A stretch of DNA of 64,000 nt from contig NZ_JBQHTK010000014.1 in the NCBI RefSeq assembly GCF_052065755.1, positions 7,433-71,432 of the forward strand, written 5' to 3'. Of this stretch, positions 17,421-27,153 are shown in pieces; the stretch's first letter is position 1; each line of letters begins with the position of its first letter. The position numbers and the translations under genes are program-made. The stretch comes from Allocoprococcus sp004560705. Its GTDB lineage: Bacteria; Bacillota; Clostridia; Lachnospirales; Lachnospiraceae. The notes under the pieces are model-generated. The model ran no database searches and had not been told where the DNA came from. It was given only the letters and a program-made list of their open reading frames with translations.

Positions 17421-18614
17421 ATGACAGGAATACTACGGCGCATGCGGCATGGAATGTATGTTCTCTTCGTGGCTCTGCTGATTGCAGTCACGGGCACGGT
17501 ACACGCCGAGGGAGAGGAGGCACAGGAAAGGGTGACGCAGGAAGACGCTGCGAAATTAAGTGAGGATGCAGCAGAGAGTCTGTTCGACGAACTGGATACC
17601 GACCAGATCGACCGTGTCTTAAAAGAGGCATATTCGCGGGAAAAAGTCCGGTTCCGAGATGTGGTGCAGGCAATGATGGACGGGGAGCAAACCATTTCCC
17701 CGGAATTGATTGTGGATTTCGTCGCGGATACTCTGTTCGGTCTTGTGAGGGAAAACAGACCCGCCATGCTGCAGATGCTTCTGCTCCTGATCGTTGCAGC
17801 CGTCTTCACCAATTTCTCCGGCGTGTTTCAAAGCAGCCAGATCGCGGACTGCGCATTTTATATCGTCTATATTCTTCTGATTGCTGTCTGCCTGACCGGA
17901 TTTTCTTCTACCACGGAAACGGTCGAACAGGGGCTGGAAACTCTTCTGACCTTTATGAAGGTTCTGGCTCCTGCCTATTTCCTGTGTATGACGGCGGCGA
18001 CCGGTAGTGTTTCCGGAATGGGATTCTATCAGCTCATCCTGATTCTGATCTATCTGGTGGAATTGGTGATCGTGCGGTTTGTTCTCCCGCTCGTGCATGT
18101 TTATCTGATGGTGCAGATCCTGAACTATCTGTCCGGTGAAGAATATCTTTCCAAAACAGGGGAACTTCTGGAGACGCTGATCTCCTGGGTGATGAAGACG
18201 ATGCTTGCCTGTGTGACCGGAGTGAGTGTGATCCAGGGAATCTTAAGTCCTGCAATTGATCAGGTGAAACGGAGTGTCTGGACAAAAGGTGCCGAAATGC
18301 TTCCCGGAATCGGGGATGCCATCGGCGGGGTGACGGAAGTAGTACTTGGAACAGCGGTGCTGATCAAAAATGCGGTCGGTATGGCGGGAGCGGTGCTGGC
18401 GGTTGGAATCTGTCTGCTCCCGATTCTGAATATGGGCGTGCTGACGATTCTTTATAAAGCGATGGCAGCTGTGGTTCAGCCGATTTCCGATAAAAGGATC
18501 GTGGAAGTACTGTCCAGCATGGGAAATGCCTGCCGGATGCTCCTTAGCATCATTTTCACAACTTCAATCCTCTTTCTGGTGACCATTGCAGTGACGGCGG
18601 CATCTACCAGTTGA
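17421..18614 (+). CDS. spoIIIAE: Stage III sporulation protein AE
   Basis: Large polytopic membrane protein of the SpoIIIA channel. The first ~30 residues are a signal-like hydrophobic segment (MYVLFVALLIAVTGTVHAEG), followed by a soluble ~85-residue region and about seven membrane segments, with the conserved VEQGLETLLTFMKVLAPAYF and EEYLSKTGELLETLISWVMK stretches. The 397-residue length is normal. GGAGTGAAAG precedes the ATG. Confidence 0.93.
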   Translation: MTGILRRMRHGMYVLFVALLIAVTGTVHAEGEEAQERVTQEDAAKLSEDAAESLFDELDTDQIDRVLKEAYSREKVRFRDVVQAMMDGEQTISPELIVDFVADTLFGLVRENRPAMLQMLLLLIVAAVFTNFSGVFQSSQIADCAFYIVYILLIAVCLTGFSSTTETVEQGLETLLTFMKVLAPAYFLCMTAATGSVSGMGFYQLILILIYLVELVIVRFVLPLVHVYLMVQILNYLSGEEYLSKTGELLETLISWVMKTMLACVTGVSVIQGILSPAIDQVKRSVWTKGAEMLPGIGDAIGGVTEVVLGTAVLIKNAVGMAGAVLAVGICLLPILNMGVLTILYKAMAAVVQPISDKRIVEVLSSMGNACRMLLSIIFTTSILFLVTIAVTAASTS

Positions 18615-18630
18615 AGAAAGGAGACACAGG

Positions 18631-18936
18631 ATGTTCAACTATTTTTATGAATGGCTTCGAAATCTGGCATTTTACATGGTGCTGGTAACGGCTGTCCTGC
18701 AGCTGATCCCGAACAGAAGCTATGAAAAATATATTCGTTTCTTCTGTGGGCTGATTTTGGTCATCCTTCTTTTGACACCGGTCATGAGAGTCATAGATGC
18801 CGGATTTGAAGGCAGGATGCGGGCGTCTGTAAGTGATGACAACTGGAAGGAACTGGAGGAGATTCGAGAGCAGGCCGAGGGTCTGGAAGATTTTGTCTAT
18901 TCATTTTCCGGGGAGGAGCAGGATGGAGAAGAATAA
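18631..18936 (+). CDS. spoIIIAF: Stage III sporulation protein AF (short form)
   Basis: Membrane-anchored protein with two N-terminal hydrophobic segments (AFYMVLVTAVLQLIPN and FCGLILVILLLTPVMRV), the diagnostic part of SpoIIIAF. At 101 residues it keeps only a short cytosolic or intermembrane tail, compared with about 200 in Bacillus. GAAAGGAG precedes the ATG. The end overlaps spoIIIAG by 14 bases. Confidence 0.87.
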   Translation: MFNYFYEWLRNLAFYMVLVTAVLQLIPNRSYEKYIRFFCGLILVILLLTPVMRVIDAGFEGRMRASVSDDNWKELEEIREQAEGLEDFVYSFSGEEQDGEE

Positions 18937-19492
18937 AGAGTATCTACAATATATAAAAAAGTTCTTCGGGAAAAAGGAGCAGTGGCTGATCCTTCTGCTT
19001 GTCGGGATCCTGCTGGTCGTGATCGCGATCCCGGTCCCAAAAGAAGGGGAAGAAGAGCAGGAAGAGGTACAGGACGAAACAGCGAGTTCCGGAAGCACCG
19101 ACGATGAGGCGTACGTCCGACGCCTGGAACGGAGGCTGGAGGATGCACTGGTGCAGGTGCAGGGAGTAGGAAAAGTGTCCGTGATGATCACGCTTTCTGC
19201 TTCTTCGGAGAAGATCGTGGAAAAAGACAGAGAGAGTTCCAGCGAGACGAGCGGAGAAAATGAATCCGGTTCGTCGAAAAGGAGCAGTTCCTCGGAAACC
19301 TCCGTTTATACCGGAAACGGGAGCAATGAGACGCCTTACATTACGAAAGAACTGAGCCCCGCTATTGAAGGGGTTCTGGTGATTGCGGATGGGGGAGATG
19401 ATGCCGTGGTGATCGAAAATATAACCGAGGCTGTCCAGGCATTATTCCCGGTAGACACGCATAGAATTAAAGTAATGAAGCGCAATCAATAA
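18923..19492 (+). CDS. spoIIIAG: Stage III sporulation protein AG
   Basis: Channel component that forms a large ring in the intermembrane space. One transmembrane segment (ILLLVGILLVVIAIPV) near residues 18-35 is followed by a soluble ring-building motif domain interrupted by a Ser/Glu-rich insertion (about residues 95-135), as seen in other SpoIIIAG. ATG at 18923 is preceded by GGGGAGGA; the frame stays open upstream inside spoIIIAF but without a start signal. Length 189. Confidence 0.91.
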   Translation: MEKNKEYLQYIKKFFGKKEQWLILLLVGILLVVIAIPVPKEGEEEQEEVQDETASSGSTDDEAYVRRLERRLEDALVQVQGVGKVSVMITLSASSEKIVEKDRESSSETSGENESGSSKRSSSSETSVYTGNGSNETPYITKELSPAIEGVLVIADGGDDAVVIENITEAVQALFPVDTHRIKVMKRNQ

Positions 19493-19513
19493 ATATTAAC
19501 AGGAGGAAGGAAA

Positions 19514-20128
19514 GTGAAACGAATATTCAAAAAGAATCAGATAGTCATTGCGGCACTTGCAGTTATGATCGCGGTGGCCGGTTATCTTAATTACTCCGGA
19601 AAAATATTTGGAAAAAACAGTACGGCCGAGGAAGCGGACAGTACACTTGCAAGCACGGAACTTCTGGATATTTCTGACGAAGATACATCTCAGACGGACG
19701 GAGAAGTGTCCGATGCGGAAACGGAAGGTACACCGGGAGAAGCGGTTCTTACCAGCGGAACTGCACGCGGCGTAGTGGCACAGGCAAAGATCAGCCGGGA
19801 GCAGGTAAGGGCGAAAAATAAAGAAACCCTTCAGGCAATCATCGATGATGCAAATGTGAGCGATGAGCAGAAAGCAGATGCCATCGCGCAGATGGTGCAG
19901 ATGACTGAGTTGGCAGAAAAAGAAGTGACGATCGAAACCCTACTGGCCAGCAAAGGGTTCAGCGAGGCAGTCGTCAGCCTTTCCGAGGATTCGGCAGATG
20001 TTGTGGTGAACAGCAGTGACCTCACGGAAGCCAAACGCGCGCAGATCGAAGACATCGTGACACGCAAGGCAGGGATCAACGCGGCAAATATTGTGATCAC
20101 TCCGATCCATAGCGGGGAGAATGAATGA
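19514..20128 (+). CDS. spoIIIAH: Stage III sporulation protein AH
   Basis: Single-pass membrane protein (segment at about residues 10-27) whose soluble YscJ/FliF-like domain binds forespore SpoIIQ. The acidic linker (residues 40-80) and the C-terminal domain with AIAQMVQMTELAEKE and a closing AGINAANIVITP match the family. It starts with GTG at 19514 behind AGGAGGAAGG. Last gene of the operon; no clear terminator follows. Confidence 0.92.
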   Translation: MKRIFKKNQIVIAALAVMIAVAGYLNYSGKIFGKNSTAEEADSTLASTELLDISDEDTSQTDGEVSDAETEGTPGEAVLTSGTARGVVAQAKISREQVRAKNKETLQAIIDDANVSDEQKADAIAQMVQMTELAEKEVTIETLLASKGFSEAVVSLSEDSADVVVNSSDLTEAKRAQIEDIVTRKAGINAANIVITPIHSGENE

Positions 20129-20284
20129 GCTTAATTTGTGGAATCAGAGCCATCCCCAACAACTTCTCTCTTTTATTTTGGAATAAGATGTGGTAGACTA
20201 ATTAAATGACCTCATTAAGTGAGAAAAGTTGAATAAATAGATAGAAAGAACGAATACTACATTATAGAATAACAGGAGTATACC

Positions 20285-21877
20285 ATGGCAGATTTTACGA
20301 ATGAAATAAAGAAAAGAAGAACATTTGCAATTATTTCCCATCCGGATGCCGGAAAGACGACATTGACCGAGAAGTTCCTGCTTTACGGAGGAGCCATTAA
20401 CCAGGCCGGTTCGGTCAAGGGAAAGGCGACAGCGAAGCATGCTGTTTCAGACTGGATGGAGATTGAGAAGGAAAGAGGTATTTCGGTAACTTCGTCCGTA
20501 CTGCAGTTTGAGTACGGTGGATACTGCATCAATATTCTGGATACTCCGGGACATCAGGATTTCTCGGAGGATACGTACCGTACCTTGATGGCAGCGGATT
20601 CGGCGGTCATGGTGATCGATGGTTCCAAGGGTGTTGAGGCGCAGACAAGGAAGCTGTTTAAAGTATGTGTAATGCGCCACATTCCGATTTTTACGTTTAT
20701 CAATAAGATGGACCGTGAGGCGATGGACACCTTTGAACTTCTGGATGACATTGAAAAAGAACTGGGGATCGCCACTTGTCCGATCAATTGGCCGATTGGA
20801 TCGGGAAAGGAATTCCGCGGGGTGTTTGACCGGGATACCAGAGAACTGGAAATCTTTTCAGATACGAAGAAAGGAACGACGGTAGGAGAAGTAAGAAAGG
20901 CGCCGATCGACAGTGAGGAAGCGAAGCAGATCGTGACGCAGGAACAGTACGAGAAGTTGGAGGAGGAGATCGAACTTCTGGACGGTGCAAGTGCCGAGTT
21001 CGATCAGGAACTGGTAAGTAAAGGAGAGCTGTCGCCGGTGTTTTTCGGATCTGCGCTCACGAACTTTGGTGTGGAGACATTCCTTCAGCATTTCCTTAGG
21101 ATGACGACTTCTCCGCTCCCGAGAATGTCCGATAAAGGGCTTATTGATCCGATGAAAGAGAAAGAATTCTCTGCATTTGTATTTAAGATTCAGGCAAATA
21201 TGAATAAGGCACACCGGGACCGGATCGCGTTTATGCGGATCTGTTCCGGTGAATTTGATGCGGGAATGGATGTGTATCACATTCAGGGCGGCAAAAAGGT
21301 CCGTCTCTCCCAGCCGCAGCAACTCATGGCGAGCGAGAGAAAGATGATCGACAAGGCATACGGAGGAGACATCATCGGTGTGTTTGATCCGGGAATCTTC
21401 TCCATCGGAGACACTCTCACCAATTCTCCGGAGAAATTCGCATACGAAGGAATTCCGACTTTCGCACCGGAGCATTTCGCAAGAGTGCGCCAGGTGGATA
21501 CCATGAAGAGAAAGCAGTTTATCAAGGGAATCAATCAGATCGCTCAGGAAGGCGCGATTCAGATCTTCCAGGAATTCAATACCGGTATGGAAGAGATCAT
21601 CGTAGGGGTGGTCGGGGTTCTGCAGTTTGATGTGCTGAAGTACCGTCTGGAAAATGAATACAACGTGGAGATCCGCATGGATACCCTTCCGTATGAGCAT
21701 ATTCGGTGGATTGAAAATGATAACATTGATATGGACAGGCTGGTGGGTACCTCTGATATGAAGAAGATCAAGGATCTGAAAGACCGGCCGCTCCTGCTTT
21801 TTGTCAACAGCTGGAGCATCCGTATGGTGTTGGAGCGAAATGAAGGCCTGGTATTATCCGAGTTCGGGCGTTCATAA
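20285..21877 (+). CDS. prfC: Peptide chain release factor 3
   Basis: Translational GTPase that recycles RF1/RF2 after termination. The 530-residue protein has the G motifs SHPDAGKTTLTE (G1, about residues 19-30), DTPGHQDFSEDTYRT (G3) and FINKMDREAMD (G4), with the RF3-specific HAVSDWMEIEKERGISVTSS. It lies alone between the spoIIIA operon and asp23. ACAGGAGTATACC precedes the ATG. No convincing -35 could be assigned upstream; TAGACT at 20194-20199 is a possible -10. Confidence 0.95.
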   Translation: MADFTNEIKKRRTFAIISHPDAGKTTLTEKFLLYGGAINQAGSVKGKATAKHAVSDWMEIEKERGISVTSSVLQFEYGGYCINILDTPGHQDFSEDTYRTLMAADSAVMVIDGSKGVEAQTRKLFKVCVMRHIPIFTFINKMDREAMDTFELLDDIEKELGIATCPINWPIGSGKEFRGVFDRDTRELEIFSDTKKGTTVGEVRKAPIDSEEAKQIVTQEQYEKLEEEIELLDGASAEFDQELVSKGELSPVFFGSALTNFGVETFLQHFLRMTTSPLPRMSDKGLIDPMKEKEFSAFVFKIQANMNKAHRDRIAFMRICSGEFDAGMDVYHIQGGKKVRLSQPQQLMASERKMIDKAYGGDIIGVFDPGIFSIGDTLTNSPEKFAYEGIPTFAPEHFARVRQVDTMKRKQFIKGINQIAQEGAIQIFQEFNTGMEEIIVGVVGVLQFDVLKYRLENEYNVEIRMDTLPYEHIRWIENDNIDMDRLVGTSDMKKIKDLKDRPLLLFVNSWSIRMVLERNEGLVLSEFGRS

Positions 21878-21883
21878 TTCTTC

Positions 21884-21912
21884 TTTCCAACGCATGGAAA
21901 ATGTGATATAGT
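21884..21912 (+). promoter_or_regulatory. Candidate SigA promoter of asp23-nusB-xseA operon
   Basis: TTTCCA (21884-21889) and TATAGT (21907-21912) with a 17-base spacer, the -10 preceded by GTGA. It is followed by a small hairpin, GCCCC-GATAA-GGGGC (21926-21940), in the leader. Confidence 0.55.
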
Positions 21913-21982
21913 ATGAGTAGAATGTGCCCCGATAAGGGGCGGATGAACTGAGTATACAGATGAATTTTGAAGGAGGCTTATC

Positions 21983-22366
21983 ATGAATAAAGAAGAAAGA
22001 AACACATATACAATTGAAACCGATGAGAATCTAGGCGTTGTTCAGATCGCAGATGAAGTGGTTGCGATCATTGCTGGGCTTGCGGCAATGGAAGTAGAAG
22101 GCGTTTCTTCCATGGCAGGCAACGCTACAAGAGAACTGATCGAGAAGCTTGGTATGAAGAGCCTTTCCAAGGGTGTGAAAGTAGATGTGCTTGAAGGAAT
22201 CGTGACCGTTTCTCTTGCGTTGAATCTGAAGTACGGAAGAAGTATTAAAGAGACGACCATGAAGGTGCAGGAGAAAGTAAAGGCAGCAATTGAAAATATG
22301 ACCGGCCTTACCGTAGCGGACGTGAACATCCGTGTAGCAGGCGTGGATATGCCGGATGAAGAATAA
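21983..22366 (+). CDS. Asp23/Gls24 family envelope stress protein
   Basis: The 127-residue Asp23 (DUF322) protein has the conserved VAAIAGLAAMEVEGVSSMAG-like start and a C-terminal MTGLTVADVNIRVAGVD. Family members are abundant envelope-stress or membrane-associated proteins in Firmicutes. GGAGG precedes the ATG at 21983. It is 15 bases before nusB, the usual clostridial arrangement. Confidence 0.9.
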   Translation: MNKEERNTYTIETDENLGVVQIADEVVAIIAGLAAMEVEGVSSMAGNATRELIEKLGMKSLSKGVKVDVLEGIVTVSLALNLKYGRSIKETTMKVQEKVKAAIENMTGLTVADVNIRVAGVDMPDEE

Positions 22367-22381
22367 ATTTGGAGAGAGACG

Positions 22382-22777
22382 ATGGGAAGAAGTGAACTGA
22401 GAGAACATATTTTCAAAATGATTTTCGGACTGGAATTCACGGAGGAGGAACAGATCGAGAAGCAGTTGGAGCTGTATCTTGACCAGCTGGATGAGGTGAG
22501 CGAGAAGGATCGCAGCTATATGCTGGCAAAGGCAAAAGCGATTGCCGAAAAAGTATGTGAGATCGATGCGATGATCAATGAGAATGCGACCGGATGGAAG
22601 ACAACAAGAATGAATAAGGTGGATCTTTCTATTCTGCGGCTTGCTGTCTACGAGATGAAATTCGATGACGATGTGCCGGTGAAAGTAGCGATCAACGAGG
22701 CCGTAGAGCTTGCCAAGAGATTCTCAGGTGATGAAGGGCCGGCATTTATTAACGGAGTACTGGGAAAGCTTGCTTAA
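22382..22777 (+). CDS. nusB: Transcription antitermination factor NusB
   Basis: NusB binds boxA RNA with S10 to support rRNA antitermination. The all-helical 131-residue protein has the RExxFKMIFGLEF start, KVDLSILRLAVYEM and DVPVKVAINEAVELAKRFSGD, all conserved. GGAGAG is a few bases before the ATG. Directly followed by xseA. Confidence 0.94.
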   Translation: MGRSELREHIFKMIFGLEFTEEEQIEKQLELYLDQLDEVSEKDRSYMLAKAKAIAEKVCEIDAMINENATGWKTTRMNKVDLSILRLAVYEMKFDDDVPVKVAINEAVELAKRFSGDEGPAFINGVLGKLA

Positions 22778-22808
22778 GTCTTACCCGGTCTTCGGTGCAG
22801 GAGAGATC

Positions 22809-24077
22809 ATGCAGAATGTATATACAGTAAAGCAGGTCAATGCGTATATCAGAAATATGTTTGCGCAGGACTTTATGCTGAATCGAATTTATGTGAAGGG
22901 TGAAGTGTCGAATGTAAAATATCACACTTCGGGACATATATATTTTTCTTTAAAAGATGAGTCCGGGACGATTGCCTGTGTCATGTTTGCCGGGCAACGC
23001 AGCGGACTTTCTTTTCGTATGAGGGAAGGGCAGCAGATCATTGTCCTTGGAAGCATCAGCGTTTATGAGAGAGACGGGAAATACCAGCTCTACGCGAAGG
23101 AAATCCGTCTGGACGGGGCAGGACTTCTCTATGAACGTTTTCTGGCATTGAAGCAGGAACTGGAAGAAATGGGGATGTTTGCGCCGGAATACAAAAGGCC
23201 GATCCCGCCCTACGTGCGGACACTGGGCGTGGTGACGGCTCCGACGGGAGCGGCTGTGCGTGATATCATGAATATTACGAAAAGGCGGAATCCTTATGTG
23301 CAGATTATCCTCTACCCGGCGCTGGTACAGGGAGAAGGTGCCGCTGAGAGTATCGTGAAAGGAATCCGGATGCTGGAGGAGAAGAAGGTGGATGTCATGA
23401 TCGTCGGACGAGGCGGAGGCTCCATCGAGGATCTCTGGGCATTTAATGAAGAAATCGTGGCAAGAGCCGTATTTGAAAGCACAGTTCCGGTCATTTCGGC
23501 CGTGGGACATGAGACGGACATGACAATCATTGATTATGTAGCGGATCTGCGCGCGCCGACACCCTCGGCTGCGGCGGAACTTGCGGTCTGTGAGATTCGC
23601 AAAGTGGATGAGAAGATGGAGAATTATGCACGCAAGATGCACCGGAGCCTCGTGCAGAAGCTGAATATGACGCGCCTGGTGCTGGAAACATATCAGGCAA
23701 AGATGGGGTATCTAAGTCCCAGGGGAAGACTTCTGGATCTGAGACAGCAGCTTGCGGATTACGAAGAACTGATTCCGGAGGCATTTAACGCCAGAATCAG
23801 GGATTTCCGGGATAAAGTAGACGAATACGAAGAGCTCCTTCACGCCGACATGGGAAGGCAGCTGACAGATGCAAAGCATAGGCTGGCTCTCAGGATCGAG
23901 CGGATGAAGGGGGCATCACCGCTTGACAGGCTGAATCAGGGATTCTCCTATGTGCAGCGGGAGGACGGACGCACGGTCAGACGCGTTGCGGATGTCAGAG
24001 AAAAGGAGCTCCTCAACATATATGTGACCGATGGCGTGATCCACGCACAGGTCAGGGACGTCCGGAAGGAGGATTAA
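22809..24077 (+). CDS. xseA: Exodeoxyribonuclease VII large subunit
   Basis: Catalytic subunit of the ssDNA exonuclease ExoVII. The N-terminal OB fold (YTVKQVNAYIRNMF ... VKGEVSNVKYHTSGHIYFSLKD) precedes the catalytic domain with GVVTAPTGAAVRDIM, VGRGGGSIEDLWAFN, and AVGHETDMTIIDYVADLRAPTPSAAAE, then a coiled coil and C-terminal segment. ATG at 22809 is preceded by AGGAGAGA; the frame is open upstream into nusB. Length 422 is normal. Confidence 0.95.
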   Translation: MQNVYTVKQVNAYIRNMFAQDFMLNRIYVKGEVSNVKYHTSGHIYFSLKDESGTIACVMFAGQRSGLSFRMREGQQIIVLGSISVYERDGKYQLYAKEIRLDGAGLLYERFLALKQELEEMGMFAPEYKRPIPPYVRTLGVVTAPTGAAVRDIMNITKRRNPYVQIILYPALVQGEGAAESIVKGIRMLEEKKVDVMIVGRGGGSIEDLWAFNEEIVARAVFESTVPVISAVGHETDMTIIDYVADLRAPTPSAAAELAVCEIRKVDEKMENYARKMHRSLVQKLNMTRLVLETYQAKMGYLSPRGRLLDLRQQLADYEELIPEAFNARIRDFRDKVDEYEELLHADMGRQLTDAKHRLALRIERMKGASPLDRLNQGFSYVQREDGRTVRRVADVREKELLNIYVTDGVIHAQVRDVRKED

Positions 24078-24080
24078 AGG

Positions 24081-24383
24081 GTGGCAGAGACGAAGAAAAA
24101 GGCAGTGCCGAAAGAAAAATTTCAAGAAGAATGGAAACAAGAGGCAGGACCGATCAAGGAAGAGAAGGAAGCTGAACAGGAAGCGGAAGAGACACTGGAG
24201 CAACTCTTTGAGAAGCTGGACGATGTGACGAACAAACTGGAAAGCGGCGAGACATCGCTGGAGGAATCGTTCCGGCTGTACCAGAGCGGAATGGAGATGT
24301 TGAAACGGTGCAGTGATAAAATCGATAAAGTAGAAAAACAGGTGCTGATATTAGAGGAGAATGGAGAAACACATGAATTTTAG
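24081..24383 (+). CDS. xseB: Exodeoxyribonuclease VII small subunit
   Basis: Helical partner of XseA. The family core lies at residues about 32-85 (EQLFEKLDDVTNKLESGETSLEESF then YQSGMEML). It begins with GTG at 24081, three bases after xseA, with GGAGG upstream. The ~30-residue Lys/Glu-rich N-terminal extension makes it 100 residues, longer than the usual 70-80. The end overlaps the ispA reading frame. Confidence 0.88.
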   Translation: MAETKKKAVPKEKFQEEWKQEAGPIKEEKEAEQEAEETLEQLFEKLDDVTNKLESGETSLEESFRLYQSGMEMLKRCSDKIDKVEKQVLILEENGETHEF

Positions 24384-25263
24384 TGGAGAAATGAAGCAGA
24401 AAGTAAATGAGATCGAGGCAATCCTGGATGAGTATCTGCCGGCTGCCGAAGGATATCAGAAGCAGATCATGGAAGCAATGGCGTATAGTGTGACGGCGGG
24501 AGGAAAGCGTCTCCGCCCCATGCTGATGCAGGAGACCTTCCGCCTTTTTGGCGGAGAAGGAAAAGTCGTGGAGCCATTTATGGCGGCACTGGAGATGATC
24601 CACACCTATTCACTGGTTCACGACGACCTGCCGGCGATGGATAACGACGAATACCGCCGGGGCAGGAAGACGACCCATGTGGTTTACGGGGAAGCGATGG
24701 GAATTCTTGCGGGAGACGCACTGCTCAATTATGCGTTTGAGACGGCAGTGAAAGCATTTGACATTGCTCCCGAAAAGAGCCTTCAGATTGGGAAGGCATT
24801 TAAGATCCTGGCAGAAAAGGCAGGAATTTACGGAATGATCGGCGGACAGGTTGTGGATGTGGCATCCTGCGGTAAGGGACTGGACGAAGCGATGCTGAAC
24901 TTCATCTATGAGCTGAAGACCGGAGCACTCATTGAAAGTGCTATGATGATCGGTGCAGTGCTTGCCGGTGCTACGCAGGAACAGGTAAGAACGGTGGAGA
25001 AGATCGCATCGGATGTGGGAATTGCATTCCAGATCCAGGATGACATCCTGGACGTGACGAGCACGCAGGAAGAACTCGGGAAACCGATCCACAGCGATGA
25101 AAAGAATGAAAAATCGACATATGTGACCATAAAAGGTCTGGATGAGGCGGCAAAGGACGTAGAAAGAATCTCGGAAGAAGCAGTGGAGCTGCTTCAGAGT
25201 CTGAATCTTGAGAATCCTTATCTGACATGGCTGATTCAGGAACTGGTACATAGGAGAAAATAA
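24373..25263 (+). CDS. ispA: Polyprenyl (farnesyl) diphosphate synthase
   Basis: Trans-isoprenyl diphosphate synthase that builds FPP (or a related chain) from IPP and DMAPP. It shows both aspartate-rich motifs: the first, HDDLPAMDNDEYRRG, and the second, FQIQDDILDV, plus GGKRLRP. I prefer the ATG at 24373 with GGAGA 5 bases before it; ATG 24361 in the same frame is possible. The neighbours xseAB upstream and dxs downstream give the usual MEP-pathway arrangement. FPP specificity is by family. Confidence 0.92.
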   Translation: MNFSGEMKQKVNEIEAILDEYLPAAEGYQKQIMEAMAYSVTAGGKRLRPMLMQETFRLFGGEGKVVEPFMAALEMIHTYSLVHDDLPAMDNDEYRRGRKTTHVVYGEAMGILAGDALLNYAFETAVKAFDIAPEKSLQIGKAFKILAEKAGIYGMIGGQVVDVASCGKGLDEAMLNFIYELKTGALIESAMMIGAVLAGATQEQVRTVEKIASDVGIAFQIQDDILDVTSTQEELGKPIHSDEKNEKSTYVTIKGLDEAAKDVERISEEAVELLQSLNLENPYLTWLIQELVHRRK

Positions 25264-25275
25264 TGAGGTGTTGGC

Positions 25276-27147
25276 ATGTATCTGGAACAGATTCAGAAAG
25301 CAAATGATATCAAAAAATTGAAGGACGAGGAGCTGGATGAACTGGCTCTTGAGATCCGGAAATTTCTCATAGATAAAATCAGCCGAACCGGAGGGCATCT
25401 TGCCTCCAATCTTGGTGTGGTGGAACTCACCATGGCCATGCATTTGAATTTCGATCTTCCGGAGGATAAGATTATCTGGGATGTGGGCCACCAATCCTAT
25501 ACCCATAAGATTCTGACCGGAAGAAAAGACGGGTTTGATGATTTGAGAAAATATGGCGGCATGAGCGGATTCCCGAAAAGAAAGGAAAGTGACTGTGATG
25601 CATTTGACACGGGACACAGCTCCACTTCCATTTCCGCGGGGCTTGGATATGTGTGTGCGCGGGATATCCTCGGGGAGGATTATCATGTGATTTCCGTCAT
25701 CGGTGATGGATCCCTGACGGGAGGAATGGCTTACGAGGCACTCAACAACGCGGCCACACTCAAAACTAATTTTATTATTGTGTTAAATGATAACAAAATG
25801 TCTATTTCCCAGAATGTGGGCGGAATGTCCCAGTATCTGGACGGACTGCGCACCGCCAAGGCCTATACTGACTTGAAAAATGCGGTTGAGACGGTGGTGG
25901 GAAGCATTCCGGTCGGCGGCGAGAAGCTTGTAAAACATATGCGCAAGACGAAGAGCAGCATCAAACAGCTCTTTGTGCCGGGTATGTTTTTTGAAGATAT
26001 GGGGATCAAATATTTAGGACCGGTGGACGGGCATAACCTGAAAGCACTCTGCCGGACGTTCAAAGAAGCAAAGAGAGTGAAAGGGCCGGTGCTTCTTCAT
26101 GTGCTGACCCGCAAAGGAAAAGGATACCTCCCGGCAGAGCAGGATCCGTCGAAATTCCACGGAACCGGGCCATTTGACATCGTAACGGGAGAACCGTTGA
26201 CAAAGAGTGCGAAAGATTCTTACACGGATGTGTTTTCCAAAGTCATGCTGGATCTTGGGAAAAAGGATGAACGTCTGGTGGCAATCACGGCTGCGATGGA
26301 GGACGGAACAGGACTTGCCGCTTTCCATAAGCATTTCCCGGACCGGTTCTTCGATGTGGGGATCGCCGAAGGGCATGGCGTGACGTTCGCGGCGGGACTT
26401 GCGGCAGCCGGCCTTCATCCGGTATTTGCGGTTTACTCATCTTTCCTGCAGAGGGGATTTGATCAGATCATCCACGATGTATGTCTGCAGAAGCTTCCGG
26501 TCGTGTTTGCCATTGACAGGGCAGGTCTGGTAGGAAGCGACGGCGAGACGCATCAGGGCGATTTTGATCTGTCCTATCTTTCGATGGTGCCGAATATGAC
26601 GGTGATGTCACCGAAGAATAAATGGGAACTGGCAGACATGCTGCGCTTTGCGGTAAAAATGGGAGCACCGGCCGCGCTTCGGTATCCCCGTGGCACGGCG
26701 TACGACGGATTCAAAGAATACCGTCAGCCGATCGTCTACGGCAAGAGTGAAGCGATTTTCGAGGAGGATTCCATTGCCATCCTGAGTGTGGGACATATGT
26801 TTGAAACGGCCGTGCGTGTACGTGAACAGCTGAAGGATACCGGTTACAACTGCACGCTGATCAACGCGCGCTTCGTGAAACCGATCGATGAAGAAATGCT
26901 CCTTGCACTGGCAGGTGAACATGAACTTCTCGTTACGATCGAAGAAAATGTCAAAAGCGGCGGTTACGGAGAAAGAGTGTTGGATTTTGTTTCCAGAAAA
27001 GGATTGAAGATGAAGGTACTTATGATCGCATTGCCGGATGATTATATTGAACACGGCAGTGTGGATGTACTGCGCCGGGAAGTCCTGATGGATGATGAGT
27101 CCATAGCGAAGCGAATCATGACGGAATATATGGGACGGAGAGGATAA
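25276..27147 (+). CDS. dxs: 1-deoxy-D-xylulose-5-phosphate synthase
   Basis: First enzyme of the MEP isoprenoid pathway, condensing pyruvate and glyceraldehyde 3-phosphate with thiamine diphosphate. The 623 residues contain the ThDP-binding GDGSLTGGMAYEALNNA segment (from ~147), the HxSTS motif (GHSSTSISAGLG), the transketolase central domain (AEGHGVTFAAGLAAAG) and a C-terminal transketolase domain. GAGGTGTTGGC precedes the ATG, 12 bases after ispA. Confidence 0.97.
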   Translation: MYLEQIQKANDIKKLKDEELDELALEIRKFLIDKISRTGGHLASNLGVVELTMAMHLNFDLPEDKIIWDVGHQSYTHKILTGRKDGFDDLRKYGGMSGFPKRKESDCDAFDTGHSSTSISAGLGYVCARDILGEDYHVISVIGDGSLTGGMAYEALNNAATLKTNFIIVLNDNKMSISQNVGGMSQYLDGLRTAKAYTDLKNAVETVVGSIPVGGEKLVKHMRKTKSSIKQLFVPGMFFEDMGIKYLGPVDGHNLKALCRTFKEAKRVKGPVLLHVLTRKGKGYLPAEQDPSKFHGTGPFDIVTGEPLTKSAKDSYTDVFSKVMLDLGKKDERLVAITAAMEDGTGLAAFHKHFPDRFFDVGIAEGHGVTFAAGLAAAGLHPVFAVYSSFLQRGFDQIIHDVCLQKLPVVFAIDRAGLVGSDGETHQGDFDLSYLSMVPNMTVMSPKNKWELADMLRFAVKMGAPAALRYPRGTAYDGFKEYRQPIVYGKSEAIFEEDSIAILSVGHMFETAVRVREQLKDTGYNCTLINARFVKPIDEEMLLALAGEHELLVTIEENVKSGGYGERVLDFVSRKGLKMKVLMIALPDDYIEHGSVDVLRREVLMDDESIAKRIMTEYMGRRG

Positions 27148-27153
27148 AAAGAC

